From positions 1 through 5,351 of the forward strand of contig CAMHMW010000124.1 in assembly GCA_946186335.1 (NCBI GenBank): 5,351 bases of DNA, written 5' to 3'. Position 1 is the first letter of the stretch. Each line of letters begins with the position of its first letter. Source of the stretch: an uncultured Candidatus Melainabacteria bacterium. Lineage in GTDB: Bacteria; Cyanobacteriota; Vampirovibrionia; Gastranaerophilales; Gastranaerophilaceae. Positions 1-4,980 of the stretch are shown in pieces. The position numbers were made by a program, and so were the translations under genes. Under the pieces are notes generated by a model. It saw nothing but the letters and a program-made list of their open reading frames with translations, had not been told where the DNA came from and did not search any database.

Positions 1-55
1 AATAAATCTGTCCTTGTTAATAGCTGGGGAGAGACTCGAACTCTCGACCTCTCGG
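1..55 (-). repeat. Partial duplicate of tRNA(CAT) 3' half plus terminator half
   Basis: These 55 bases are identical to 199-253. The copy covers the loop and one arm of the tRNA terminator (1-18), the 3' acceptor strand, the whole T arm, the variable region and the 3' strand of the anticodon stem (21-55). Identity stops exactly where the anticodon loop begins, and no D arm or 5' acceptor strand follows, so it cannot fold into a tRNA. The copy starts at the window edge and probably extends further left. A 3'-half tRNA duplication is the usual trace of tyrosine-recombinase integration into a tRNA gene, but simple segmental duplication fits too. The duplication is certain; its origin is not. Confidence 0.9.
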
Positions 56-110
56 ACTGTGCCGAGCAAAAACAATTAAGTATTGTTTTTGCGAGAGGGA
101 GCCGAACGCT
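51..110. other. Nested inverted repeats beside the tRNA fragment
   Basis: Three inverted pairs are visible. CTCGG (51-55) pairs with CCGAG (62-66) around the six-base loop ACTGTG and mimics an anticodon arm. An 11-bp stem is formed by 66-76 and 82-92 with loop TAAGT. CCTCTCG (48-54) pairs with CGAGAGG (92-98) and encloses both. Directly after this, GAGCCGAACGCT (99-110) repeats 258-269 of the genuine tRNA (end of the anticodon loop, 5' anticodon strand and start of the D arm). The block therefore reads as tRNA sequence interrupted in the anticodon loop by about 43 bases of palindromic DNA. No function is assigned. From 111 to 180 I see nothing recognisable. Confidence 0.6.
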
Positions 111-180
111 GCAAGAACTTGAAAACGAAGTTTGAAAAGTGATTGCGTTTTTATTAAAAACTGCGTGAGGTGATTACCCG

Positions 181-216
181 AAAAAAACAAGGACAGATAA
201 TAAATCTGTCCTTGTT
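181..216 (-). terminator. Rho-independent terminator of the tRNA gene
   Basis: On the minus strand, directly after the tRNA 3' end, a 13-bp perfect stem (204-216 with 186-198, loop TTATT) is followed by a T-tract (complement of the A run at 181-187). This is a classical intrinsic terminator for tRNA transcription running leftward. The loop and one arm of the same hairpin are also present at 1-18 as part of the duplicated segment. Confidence 0.88.
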
Positions 217-253
217 AATAGCTGGGGAGAGACTCGAACTCTCGACCTCTCGG
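199..253 (-). repeat. Second copy of the 55-bp direct repeat, inside the intact tRNA locus
   Basis: This segment matches 1-55 without a mismatch and has the same orientation, with starts 198 bp apart. Here it is embedded in the intact tRNA and its terminator, so this is the parental copy. The right border (253/254) is the junction of the anticodon stem and loop. Confidence 0.9.
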
Positions 254-292
254 GTATGAGCCGAACGCTCTAGCCAGCTGAGCTACCCAGCC
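219..292 (-). tRNA. tRNA with CAT anticodon (tRNA-Met elongator, or tRNA-Ile2)
   Basis: The minus strand folds into a complete 74-nt cloverleaf. The acceptor is GGCTGGG/CCCAGCT with a G1-U72 wobble, followed by T8 A9. The D stem is GCTC/GAGC, the anticodon stem TTCGG/CCGAG with loop CTCATAC, the variable region AGGTC, and the T arm GAGAG/CTCTC with loop TTCGAGT. The anticodon CAT lies at 256-258. The discriminator is A and CCA is not encoded, so it must be added after transcription. The anticodon stem lacks the three G-C pairs of initiators, so this is an elongator-type tRNA. CAT is also used by tRNA-Ile2, whose C34 is modified to lysidine; sequence alone does not settle this, and Met is the default. 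I saw no convincing promoter in 293-345. Confidence 0.93.
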
Positions 293-400
293 ATATTCTG
301 TCGGCTACCCGACCATCATCTCATAAAGAAAAAATTTTTTCAAGTATTTTGAGAGCAAATTATTTTTTTACGGGTTTTAATATCAAAAAGGAGTATTGTT

Positions 401-775
401 TTGAAAGTTGATAATATAAGACCTTATAACCAAAATTCACCCGCATTCGGCGCAAAAGTTCGTATTACCGGAAGTACCGACTTTCTGCCGCAAATCATGG
501 TTGACATGATTAGAGCAAAAGCAAGAACAATAGGACACCGAAACGATTTGATTATGTTCTATTTCGGAAAACGTCAGATTAACATTCTCCCAAGCCTTGA
601 AGGAGATATAATGCACCAGTGCAGAAATGTATTCGTAAAATCAAGAATAAACAATAAAGTTATGGACGGAGATTTAAGTTATAACGTCTATAACAAGATA
701 GAAGAATCCTCAATGATTCTTGAAGCAGTACACGAATACCTTGGAAATTTAGTCAAATATATAAGTTCTAAATAA
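401..775 (+). CDS. Small hypothetical protein with N-terminal PAFGAKV motif
   Basis: This 124-residue protein is not one I can assign a function. The start is TTG at 401, chosen because AAGGAG (388-393) sits 7 nt upstream. There is no signal peptide or membrane segment. Residues 1-20 carry a polar, Asn/Gln-rich leader ending in 'SPAFGAKV', followed by a probable small alpha/beta domain ('KVRITGSTDF', then 'LIMFYFGKRQINIL'). From memory, 'xFGA' near the N-terminus recurs on many otherwise unrelated small proteins of gut Gastranaerophilales, which would make it a lineage-specific tag. That is recall, not something this window proves. It converges on the parvulin gene and shares a terminator with it. 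It looks like a genuine gene because of the ribosome binding site, terminator and codon use, but its role is unknown. Confidence 0.8.
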   Translation: MKVDNIRPYNQNSPAFGAKVRITGSTDFLPQIMVDMIRAKARTIGHRNDLIMFYFGKRQINILPSLEGDIMHQCRNVFVKSRINNKVMDGDLSYNVYNKIEESSMILEAVHEYLGNLVKYISSK

Positions 776-777
776 CA

Positions 778-806
778 AAAAAGGCGGACATTTCGTTCGC
801 CTTTTT
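778..806. terminator. Bidirectional terminator between convergent genes
   Basis: A 12-bp stem (778-789 with 795-806, one G-U pair, loop ATTTC) has an A run on its left arm and a T run on its right arm. It therefore works as an intrinsic terminator on both strands. It starts 2 bases after the stop of the 401-775 gene and ends 7 bases before the stop of the minus-strand parvulin gene. Confidence 0.9.
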
Positions 807-813
807 GTAATAT

Positions 814-1191
814 CTATCGTTTTGCCGTGGTCTTTATTATGTGCCATCCAAACTTCGTCCCCACAGGATCGGATATTTCGCCCACTTTCAAGTCAAATGC
901 CGTATCTGCAAACTGCTGAACCATTTGCTTTCTGTTGAAATACCCCAAATCACCTCCGTATTGTGATGATGGACACAGAGAATATGCCCTTGCGGCATCT
1001 TCAAAAGTAATCTCACCGCTTTCAATCTCTTTTTTAATTTTGACAGCCTCTTTGCGTTTTTTGACTAATATATGACTTGCTCTCACTTCGTGTATATCAA
1101 GGTTCGGATTTAAAAATCCGCCAGCCGCAAACGAGCCCAAACCCATAAAAAATATCGCAATTGCCATAAATATCTGTACTATTTTTTTCAT
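814..1191 (-). CDS. Exported parvulin-type peptidyl-prolyl isomerase
   Basis: This 125-residue protein has a signal peptide and one parvulin (rotamase) domain. Residues 1-23 are 'MKK', a hydrophobic stretch and a small-residue region (SFAAGG), consistent with Sec export and cleavage near residue 22-24. The domain spans about 36-122 with the family landmarks ASHILV (H40), SLCPS (C73), GGDLGYF (79-85), QMVQQFADTAF, and FGWHIIK with the conserved second His (H117). Family knowledge: it catalyses cis-trans isomerisation of X-Pro bonds during folding of exported proteins. It is a minimal version, without the SurA or PrsA chaperone arms, and has no lipobox Cys, so it is probably soluble outside the cytoplasmic membrane or held by an uncleaved signal. 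The ATG follows AAGGGG with good spacing. The secreted-protein gene 1272-1919 lies 80 bp upstream on the same strand. Confidence 0.93.
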   Translation of the reverse strand: MKKIVQIFMAIAIFFMGLGSFAAGGFLNPNLDIHEVRASHILVKKRKEAVKIKKEIESGEITFEDAARAYSLCPSSQYGGDLGYFNRKQMVQQFADTAFDLKVGEISDPVGTKFGWHIIKTTAKR

Positions 1192-1209
1192 TGTTTTACC
1201 CCTTTATAA

Positions 1210-1239
1210 ATTAAACGATTAAAAACATTCTATGTTCAA
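1210..1239 (-). promoter_or_regulatory. Possible sigma70-type promoter of the parvulin gene
   Basis: On the minus strand TTGAAC (1234-1239) and TTTAAT (1210-1215) are 18 bp apart, placing the start a few bases before the AAGGGG ribosome binding site. The match is moderate in AT-rich DNA. If real, the gene can be expressed independently of the upstream gene on the same strand. Confidence 0.35.
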
Positions 1240-1271
1240 TATTTTACTATGCTGATTTTTAAAATTAAATA

Positions 1272-1919
1272 CTACAGTTGTATCGTCCTTAACACAAAAT
1301 AATATCTGTAATTCCCCCAGTAAATTATTATAGATACAAAATTATTATCCAAATCAGATGCCTCAAGATAGGTATCTTTTGTTACATGTTTTCTCTTTGA
1401 GGACTTAAATTTCTTCCCGACAAATTTCAACGCTTTTTCTCTTATTATTTGCGGTTTTGTCATTTTTATCTGCGGAAGATTATTCTTATAAAAATCTAAC
1501 GGAACCATCTCTTTCTTATAGCAGGGAACAATATATTTAATTTTTCCGGCTTCCTTAAATAAAATATACCATTTCCCGTCATGTTCTCTCGGGGTTAACA
1601 GATAATATCCCGGCTCAATTGTAATTGATTTAAAATACAAAGGTGCCGTCATTCTGAAAAGCGGATAGGGCGACCAGGTTGTGTATCTTGTGTCCTGGTA
1701 CTCTCCGGGGTCGATATTATGAACATAACTGAATGTCGGAACAGGTAAATCTCTGTACATCTGTTCAACATCAACTTCTTCATCCTCGTCATATTCATCT
1801 TCCGTAAGTTCCTGCGCATCAACATCTTCGGGGTATGAAACTTCATCAGCGCAAACACATAAGTTAAAGGTGAACATTCCAAATAATATTGCAAATAATA
1901 TTGTTAAAAACTTTCTCAT
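1272..1919 (-). CDS. Secreted hypothetical protein with acidic segment
   Basis: This is a 215-residue protein I do not recognise. Residues 1-24 form a typical signal peptide (MRKF, hydrophobic core, then V22-C23-A24 before DEV), suited to signal peptidase I. The two cysteines there do not fit a lipobox, so a lipoprotein is unlikely. Residues 29-53 are strongly acidic (Asp/Glu with Tyr) and probably disordered. The rest (about 60-215) is rich in Tyr, Phe, Lys and Pro with alternating beta-like strands ('FKSITIEPGYYLLTP', 'KWYILFKEAGKIKYIVP'), and a basic stretch KKFKSSKRKH lies at 169-178. A small beta-rich exported domain is likely. No Shine-Dalgarno precedes the ATG; a -10 box only 6 nt upstream suggests a leaderless transcript. 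The parvulin gene follows on the same strand and might assist folding of such exported proteins, which is speculative. Confidence 0.8.
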   Translation of the reverse strand: MRKFLTILFAILFGMFTFNLCVCADEVSYPEDVDAQELTEDEYDEDEEVDVEQMYRDLPVPTFSYVHNIDPGEYQDTRYTTWSPYPLFRMTAPLYFKSITIEPGYYLLTPREHDGKWYILFKEAGKIKYIVPCYKKEMVPLDFYKNNLPQIKMTKPQIIREKALKFVGKKFKSSKRKHVTKDTYLEASDLDNNFVSIIIYWGNYRYYFVLRTIQL

Positions 1920-1925
1920 AACAAA

Positions 1926-1953
1926 ATTTTAATATTATTTTCAAAAAAATCAA
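1926..1953 (-). promoter_or_regulatory. Possible promoter giving a leaderless transcript of the 1919 gene
   Basis: On the minus strand TTGATT (1948-1953) and TAAAAT (1926-1931) are separated by 16 bp. Transcription would start about at the A of the ATG (1919), leaving no leader, in agreement with the absence of a ribosome binding site. The first of the AT-rich repeats (1957-1970) sits directly upstream of the -35 box. Confidence 0.42.
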
Positions 1954-1956
1954 GGG

Positions 1957-2101
1957 GTAAATGTATATTTACGACAGTGACTCAACTTGACAGATAATTG
2001 ATTTTTGTGGGGGAGAGTAAATGTATATTTGCGATAGTTGCACAAATAGGTAGGCAATTGATTTTTTGTAAATGTATATTACCACTATGTCACTACTTTT
2101 T
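1957..2101. repeat. Three degenerate tandem repeats (about 50-60 bp units)
   Basis: The core GTAAATGTATATT(T) occurs at 1957-1970, 2017-2030 and 2068-2080. In the first two units it is followed by a related segment (CGACAGTGACTCAA at 1972-1985, CGATAGTTGCACAA at 2032-2045; 10 of 14 identical) and then by AATTGATTTTT (1996-2006 and 2056-2066). Unit lengths are 60 and 51 bp; the third is partial. The core AAATGTATATTT is nearly palindromic. No open reading frame is preserved. The repeats could be regulatory sites upstream of the 1919 promoter or a copy of a genome-wide interspersed repeat. Confidence 0.75.
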
Positions 2102-2120
2102 GTTGGGCTGAAAGCCCAAC
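2102..2120. repeat. Perfect short hairpin (8-bp stem, GAA loop)
   Basis: GTTGGGCT (2102-2109) and AGCCCAAC (2113-2120) form a perfect 8-bp stem with a GAA triloop. The flanks are T-rich, but the run after it on the plus strand is broken (TTACATTTTT) and no gene points into it, so a terminator role is weak. The compact GC palindrome in AT-rich spacer resembles REP-like interspersed hairpins. Confidence 0.6.
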
Positions 2121-2263
2121 TTACATTTTTAATGAGATGACTACAGATTTGCTATCACAAACCCTCATAATGACAAAACCGTAAAGAACTTAACGACTTA
2201 TCGGACTTATAAACTTACCCGACTTGTCAATTTATAGGTCCGGTTTTAACCCGACAACAATAC
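2121..2263. other. Noncoding spacer
   Basis: I see no credible gene here on either strand. The only structure is a pair of adjacent imperfect repeats of 17-18 bp, ACTTATCGGACTTATAA (2196-2212) and ACTTACCCGACTTGTCAA (2213-2230). Together with the repeats, hairpin and terminator beside it, this makes about 390 bp without a gene between 1920 and 2313. Confidence 0.5.
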
Positions 2264-2294
2264 AAAAAACGAGCCGCAAGGCGGCTCGTTTTTT
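2264..2294. terminator. Strong intrinsic terminator of the 2314-2607 gene
   Basis: A perfect 14-bp stem (2264-2277 with 2281-2294) with loop AAG has a GC-rich core and an A run on one side and a T run on the other, so it can terminate in both directions. Its main client is the minus-strand gene whose stop is at 2314. A second small hairpin, ATAGAAT/ATTCTAT (2300-2306 and 2311-2317), overlaps that stop codon. Confidence 0.92.
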
Positions 2295-2313
2295 GTGTTA
2301 TAGAATTTGTATT

Positions 2314-2607
2314 CTATGCAATATAAGAGATGTGGTTGGCATTGTTTTTCTGCTCGTTTGCAATTATTTGTGCTGCGGCTTTTTCCTGCGCTGTTGCTAT
2401 CATATACAATGTTTCATTGGTCGCATTACTTGTTGCAATACGCTTATCCATATCATTCAGCATCGCAAGTCTGCTCGGGTCATTCCCGCAAAACGTGGGC
2501 ATGTTTCTGCACATAGAAAGCATATTAATACGGTTCTGCATCATCGCATACTGTGCGTTATGCATCTGCGTAATTGCATTCATCCTTGCCATAAGTGAAA
2601 CTAACAT
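2314..2607 (-). CDS. Small Met-rich hypothetical protein
   Basis: This 97-residue protein is unrecognised. It is treated as real because it lies exactly between a near-consensus promoter and a strong terminator. Twelve of 97 residues are Met, concentrated in 1-53 ('MHNAQYAMMQNRINMLSM'), with two Cys at 33 and 40. The second half (55-90) is Ala/Asn/Gln/Glu-rich and probably helical ('IATAQEKAAAQIIANEQK'). There is no clear transmembrane segment or signal peptide. The start at 2607 has only a weak ribosome binding site (GGGTG); in-frame Met codons 6 and 9 are alternatives. A small helical oligomerising or membrane-surface protein is plausible. The Met/Cys content invites thoughts of metal binding, but no MxxM array pattern is obvious. 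It is divergent from the nuclease gene, 156 bp apart. Confidence 0.72.
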   Translation of the reverse strand: MLVSLMARMNAITQMHNAQYAMMQNRINMLSMCRNMPTFCGNDPSRLAMLNDMDKRIATSNATNETLYMIATAQEKAAAQIIANEQKNNANHISYIA

Positions 2608-2641
2608 ATTTCTACACCCATCAACTAACTACTACAAAGAT

Positions 2642-2670
2642 AGTATAACAAATATTTTTAATTCTGACAA
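2642..2670 (-). promoter_or_regulatory. Near-consensus sigma70 promoter of the Met-rich gene
   Basis: On the minus strand TTGTCA (2665-2670) and TATACT (2642-2647) are exactly 17 bp apart, each one mismatch from consensus. The predicted start near 2635 gives a leader of about 28 nt. This is the strongest promoter in the window together with the one at 3636-3664, and implies substantial expression. Confidence 0.75.
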
Positions 2671-2710
2671 GTCCCCTATTTACAATTTGTTATATTTATA
2701 AAAATTTTCT

Positions 2711-2740
2711 TTCATTTCGTGCTAAACTTCTGTATATTAT
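2711..2740 (+). promoter_or_regulatory. Possible promoter of the PD-(D/E)XK gene
   Basis: TATTAT (2735-2740), overlapping TGTATATT, lies 24 bp before the ATG at 2764, with a poor -35 (TTCATT, 2711-2716) 18 bp upstream. The position is right for a short leader containing the ribosome binding site, but the -35 match is weak, so the gene may be weakly expressed or need an activator. Confidence 0.33.
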
Positions 2741-2763
2741 GGGATAAGAAAGAGAGGGAGTTT

Positions 2764-3624
2764 ATGACATTCAAACGAGAACTTGACGATTATATTATAG
2801 AAAAATTACAAAATGAACCGCTTTATAACGAATGTTTACTGAACGATATTAAAAATTTTGAGGTATTTCCGGCAATAAGAAACAATGAAATCCACTTCTA
2901 CTACAAAGGCGGACGTCTGTTTAAATATACCAAAAACGGATTTTACACAAACATCAAATACGCATTTGTTTGCGAAAATTATGACAGAGGGGATATTAGC
3001 GAAAAGACATTGGGTGAATTAAATCCCATCCAAAATTTTATTGACGGATATGAAAACATCAAAAAATGTTGTGCAACCTACAATGAAAAAAGCGAAGCAT
3101 ATTTTGTTTCAACCCAGTTTAAACACTATTCATTCCTCAAAGATAAGACAAAAGACGATATAATTCTTTTGGATATTGAAGCCGCATTGGAATCTGCCGA
3201 TGAAGATAAGAATTTAGACAGATTTGATATGGTCTTATTGAATAAAAAAACAGGGGTGCTGAAAATTGTTGAGGCAAAACTTTATGAAAATCCTGAACTT
3301 AAACAACCAAAAGACAAAGGAAAAGACCCGCAGGTTATAGACCAGATAACCAGATACGAAGACAATATTGAAAGCAAATATTTTGAAATCTTAGGTGCAT
3401 ACCACAATTACATAAAAATCATTAACAAACTGTTCGGACTTGAATTAGAAAAACCGACAGAAATAAACCGCAGGGTAGGATTATTCTATTTTGACTTTGG
3501 CGAAGAACACAGAAAAGATGCCAAATTTAAATTTTTGGAAGAAAAATTAAATTCAAAAATAAAATCCGTATATTCAAAAGGTCATCCCGACAGAGAACCG
3601 GCAGATTTGAAATCATGCTTTTAA
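2764..3624 (+). CDS. RecB/Cas4-like PD-(D/E)XK nuclease-fold protein
   Basis: This 286-residue protein starts at the ATG at 2764, preceded by AGAGGGAG (2753-2760); the frame is open upstream from 2719, but that start lacks a ribosome binding site. The catalytic signature lies in the middle: D155 in 'RFDMVLL', then E170-A171-K172 at the end of strand 'VLKIVEAKL', matching D-x(n)-E-x-K. About 20 residues on, Q194-I-T-R-Y198 matches the QxxxY helix motif of RecB and Cas4 type nucleases. E139 in 'LDIEAAL' may be the supporting acidic residue of the first helix. The N-terminal 120 residues are beta-rich and unassigned; the C-terminus has a Lys-rich helix (250-267). Likely a metal-dependent nuclease; substrate unknown. 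The beta-CASP hydrolase gene follows by 64 bp on the same strand. Family assignment rests on motifs only. Confidence 0.75.
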   Translation: MTFKRELDDYIIEKLQNEPLYNECLLNDIKNFEVFPAIRNNEIHFYYKGGRLFKYTKNGFYTNIKYAFVCENYDRGDISEKTLGELNPIQNFIDGYENIKKCCATYNEKSEAYFVSTQFKHYSFLKDKTKDDIILLDIEAALESADEDKNLDRFDMVLLNKKTGVLKIVEAKLYENPELKQPKDKGKDPQVIDQITRYEDNIESKYFEILGAYHNYIKIINKLFGLELEKPTEINRRVGLFYFDFGEEHRKDAKFKFLEEKLNSKIKSVYSKGHPDREPADLKSCF

Positions 3625-3635
3625 TGTGACCAAAT

Positions 3636-3664
3636 CTGACACAGTTATCTGCAATACTTATAAT
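3636..3664 (+). promoter_or_regulatory. Strong sigma70-type promoter of the beta-CASP gene
   Basis: CTGACA (3636-3641; one mismatch) and a perfect TATAAT (3659-3664) are 17 bp apart. The start would be near 3671, giving an 18-nt leader with GAGG at 3678-3681. The beta-CASP gene can therefore be transcribed separately from the nuclease gene that ends at 3624. Confidence 0.7.
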
Positions 3665-3688
3665 ATCAGCAAATTATGAGGTGATATT

Positions 3689-4951
3689 ATGAATACGAAG
3701 TTGCAAATTATACAGGGTGCAGGACAAATCGGCGGAAACATTATTTTAATTGAGGGAGAAGAATCACGTCTGCTCTTTGATTTCGGCATCCCTTTAACTG
3801 AACTTGACGGAAACCCGACAGATTTAAAACTAAATGATGAAAAGGTTGAAAAATACCTGCCGGATATTTCTGATTTATATAAAAGCAAACAGGAAAAACA
3901 AACTCTGATTTTCTTATCACACGCACATCCTGACCATTTCGGGCTGTTGAGATATGTTGACAAATCTATTCCTGTTTACACAATGAAAATCACAAAAGAT
4001 TTGATGGAAAAATGTTCAAAAATCTTATATGACAATCTTTTTAATGAATTAAATCTCGTTGAATTAGATGAAACCGTAGAAACGCCCGATTTTTCCGTAA
4101 AAGGATTTTGTGTCGACCATTCTGTTGCGGGTGCCTGTGCTTTCAGAATTACCGATAAAAAAACGGGAAAGGTTATATTATATAGCGGGGACATAAGAGT
4201 CCACGGGCGTAACAGCGATAAAACAGAACTTTTTGTCAAAGAAAATCATAAACCCGATTATCTGATTTTAGAGGGTACAACATTAAGCAGAGAAGAAACC
4301 AAATTAAAAACCGAACAGGATATTGAAGATGAAATGACGGAAATATTTTCAGAGGATAAGATGAGTATTGTCTGCTGCTCGCCTTTAAATATAGACAGAA
4401 TTGTATCGGTTTACAATGCCTGCAAAAGAGCGGATAAAACTTTTGTAATAGACCCATATACCGCATTAATGCTTGAAACCTTCAGAGGAAGTGACCTCCC
4501 GTATTACAGAAGCGAAAACATAAAAGTTTACTGTGCAAGAAATACACACAGTAACAGAGTTTTTGAAAACCCGAAAAATAAAAAATTCGGACTCAATAAA
4601 ATCGCATTTAAAGATATTATGGAAACCCCCGAACAATATGTAATAAAAGACAATTTCAGAGTTTCAAGTTTAATCGGAAAGAGTATGAATATCGAAGATA
4701 TTAACCTTGTATATTCGTACTGGGAAGGCTATCTTGAAGATGAAAAATACCACTGGCATAAATATCTGAATCAATTAAAAAAAGTACATACATCAGGACA
4801 CATTGCAAAATCTGATTTAATAAAACTCGTAAACGGCTTAAATCCTGAAAAAGTAATTCCCATCCATACTCTTGCCAACAACAAATTTAAAGAATTTTTC
4901 GGGGAAAAAGTTTTGGAATTAAATAAAGATAAATTCGTTGAAATATCGTAA
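3689..4951 (+). CDS. Beta-CASP metallo-beta-lactamase-fold hydrolase (RNase J/CPSF-like)
   Basis: This 420-residue protein is a metallo-beta-lactamase fold enzyme with a beta-CASP insert. Motif 1 is D31 (LLFDFG), motif 2 SHAHPDH with H78, H80, D82 and H83, motif 3 H144 (VDHSVAGAC), and motif 4 D168 (YSGDIRVHG). These are the ligands of a two-zinc site and all are present. The beta-CASP part covers about 195-365: E195 (ILEGTT) fits motif A, H367 or H371 in VHTSGH fits motif B, and H393 (IPIHT) fits motif C. Enzymes of this class are RNases (RNase J, CPSF73) or DNA nucleases (Artemis, SNM1). It lacks the RNase J C-terminal domain (RNase J has about 550 residues), and 'DHSxxGAxAF...GDxRxHG' suggests an accessory subfamily rather than the housekeeping enzyme. 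GAGGTGAT precedes the ATG. It follows the PD-(D/E)XK gene and precedes gmk. Confidence 0.88.
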   Translation: MNTKLQIIQGAGQIGGNIILIEGEESRLLFDFGIPLTELDGNPTDLKLNDEKVEKYLPDISDLYKSKQEKQTLIFLSHAHPDHFGLLRYVDKSIPVYTMKITKDLMEKCSKILYDNLFNELNLVELDETVETPDFSVKGFCVDHSVAGACAFRITDKKTGKVILYSGDIRVHGRNSDKTELFVKENHKPDYLILEGTTLSREETKLKTEQDIEDEMTEIFSEDKMSIVCCSPLNIDRIVSVYNACKRADKTFVIDPYTALMLETFRGSDLPYYRSENIKVYCARNTHSNRVFENPKNKKFGLNKIAFKDIMETPEQYVIKDNFRVSSLIGKSMNIEDINLVYSYWEGYLEDEKYHWHKYLNQLKKVHTSGHIAKSDLIKLVNGLNPEKVIPIHTLANNKFKEFFGEKVLELNKDKFVEIS

Positions 4952-4974
4952 AAAAATTTTTTTTATTGTATAAT
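4946..4974 (+). promoter_or_regulatory. gmk promoter with consensus -10, predicted leaderless
   Basis: A perfect TATAAT (4969-4974) ends 6 nt before the gmk ATG; with a weak -35 (TCGTAA, 4946-4951) and a 17-bp AT spacer containing A7T8. Transcription should start at or next to the A of the ATG. There is no Shine-Dalgarno in TTCCGGC. No hairpin terminator separates the beta-CASP stop from this promoter, so read-through may also occur. Confidence 0.55.
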
Positions 4975-4980
4975 TCCGGC

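Noticed and set aside
1..110. A second functional tRNA gene, possibly with an intron in the anticodon loop
   Set aside because: The 3' half is perfect, but no D arm or 5' acceptor strand can be found after the interruption, the insert is far too short for a group I intron, and bacteria lack the splicing endonuclease type used for small tRNA introns.
300..341. Small palindromes GTCGG/CCGAC (300-313) and GAAAAAATTTTTTC (328-341)
   Set aside because: They are short and of a kind expected by chance in AT-rich spacer, and they are not positioned as a terminator or clear operator.
1957..2080. CRISPR array
   Set aside because: There are only three degenerate units, the conserved core is 13-14 bp, the intervening blocks are themselves related to each other, and no cas gene is present.
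2127..2174. A 15-codon minus-strand ORF (MRVCDSK...) in the spacer
   Set aside because: It has no ribosome binding site and no promoter with acceptable spacing, and is too short to support.
2224..2701. Plus-strand reading frames of 69-124 codons opposite the Met-rich gene
   Set aside because: They are Cys/Ile/His-rich antisense frames, one runs through the terminator hairpin, and none has a ribosome binding site; the minus-strand gene has promoter and terminator.
2314..3624. Toxin-antitoxin pair formed by the Met-rich protein and the nuclease-like protein
   Set aside because: The genes are divergent, 156 bp apart, with separate promoters and no toxin or antitoxin motif.
3658..4466. Minus-strand frames of 61-101 codons within the beta-CASP gene
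   Set aside because: They are shadows of a gene whose family motifs are unambiguous on the plus strand.
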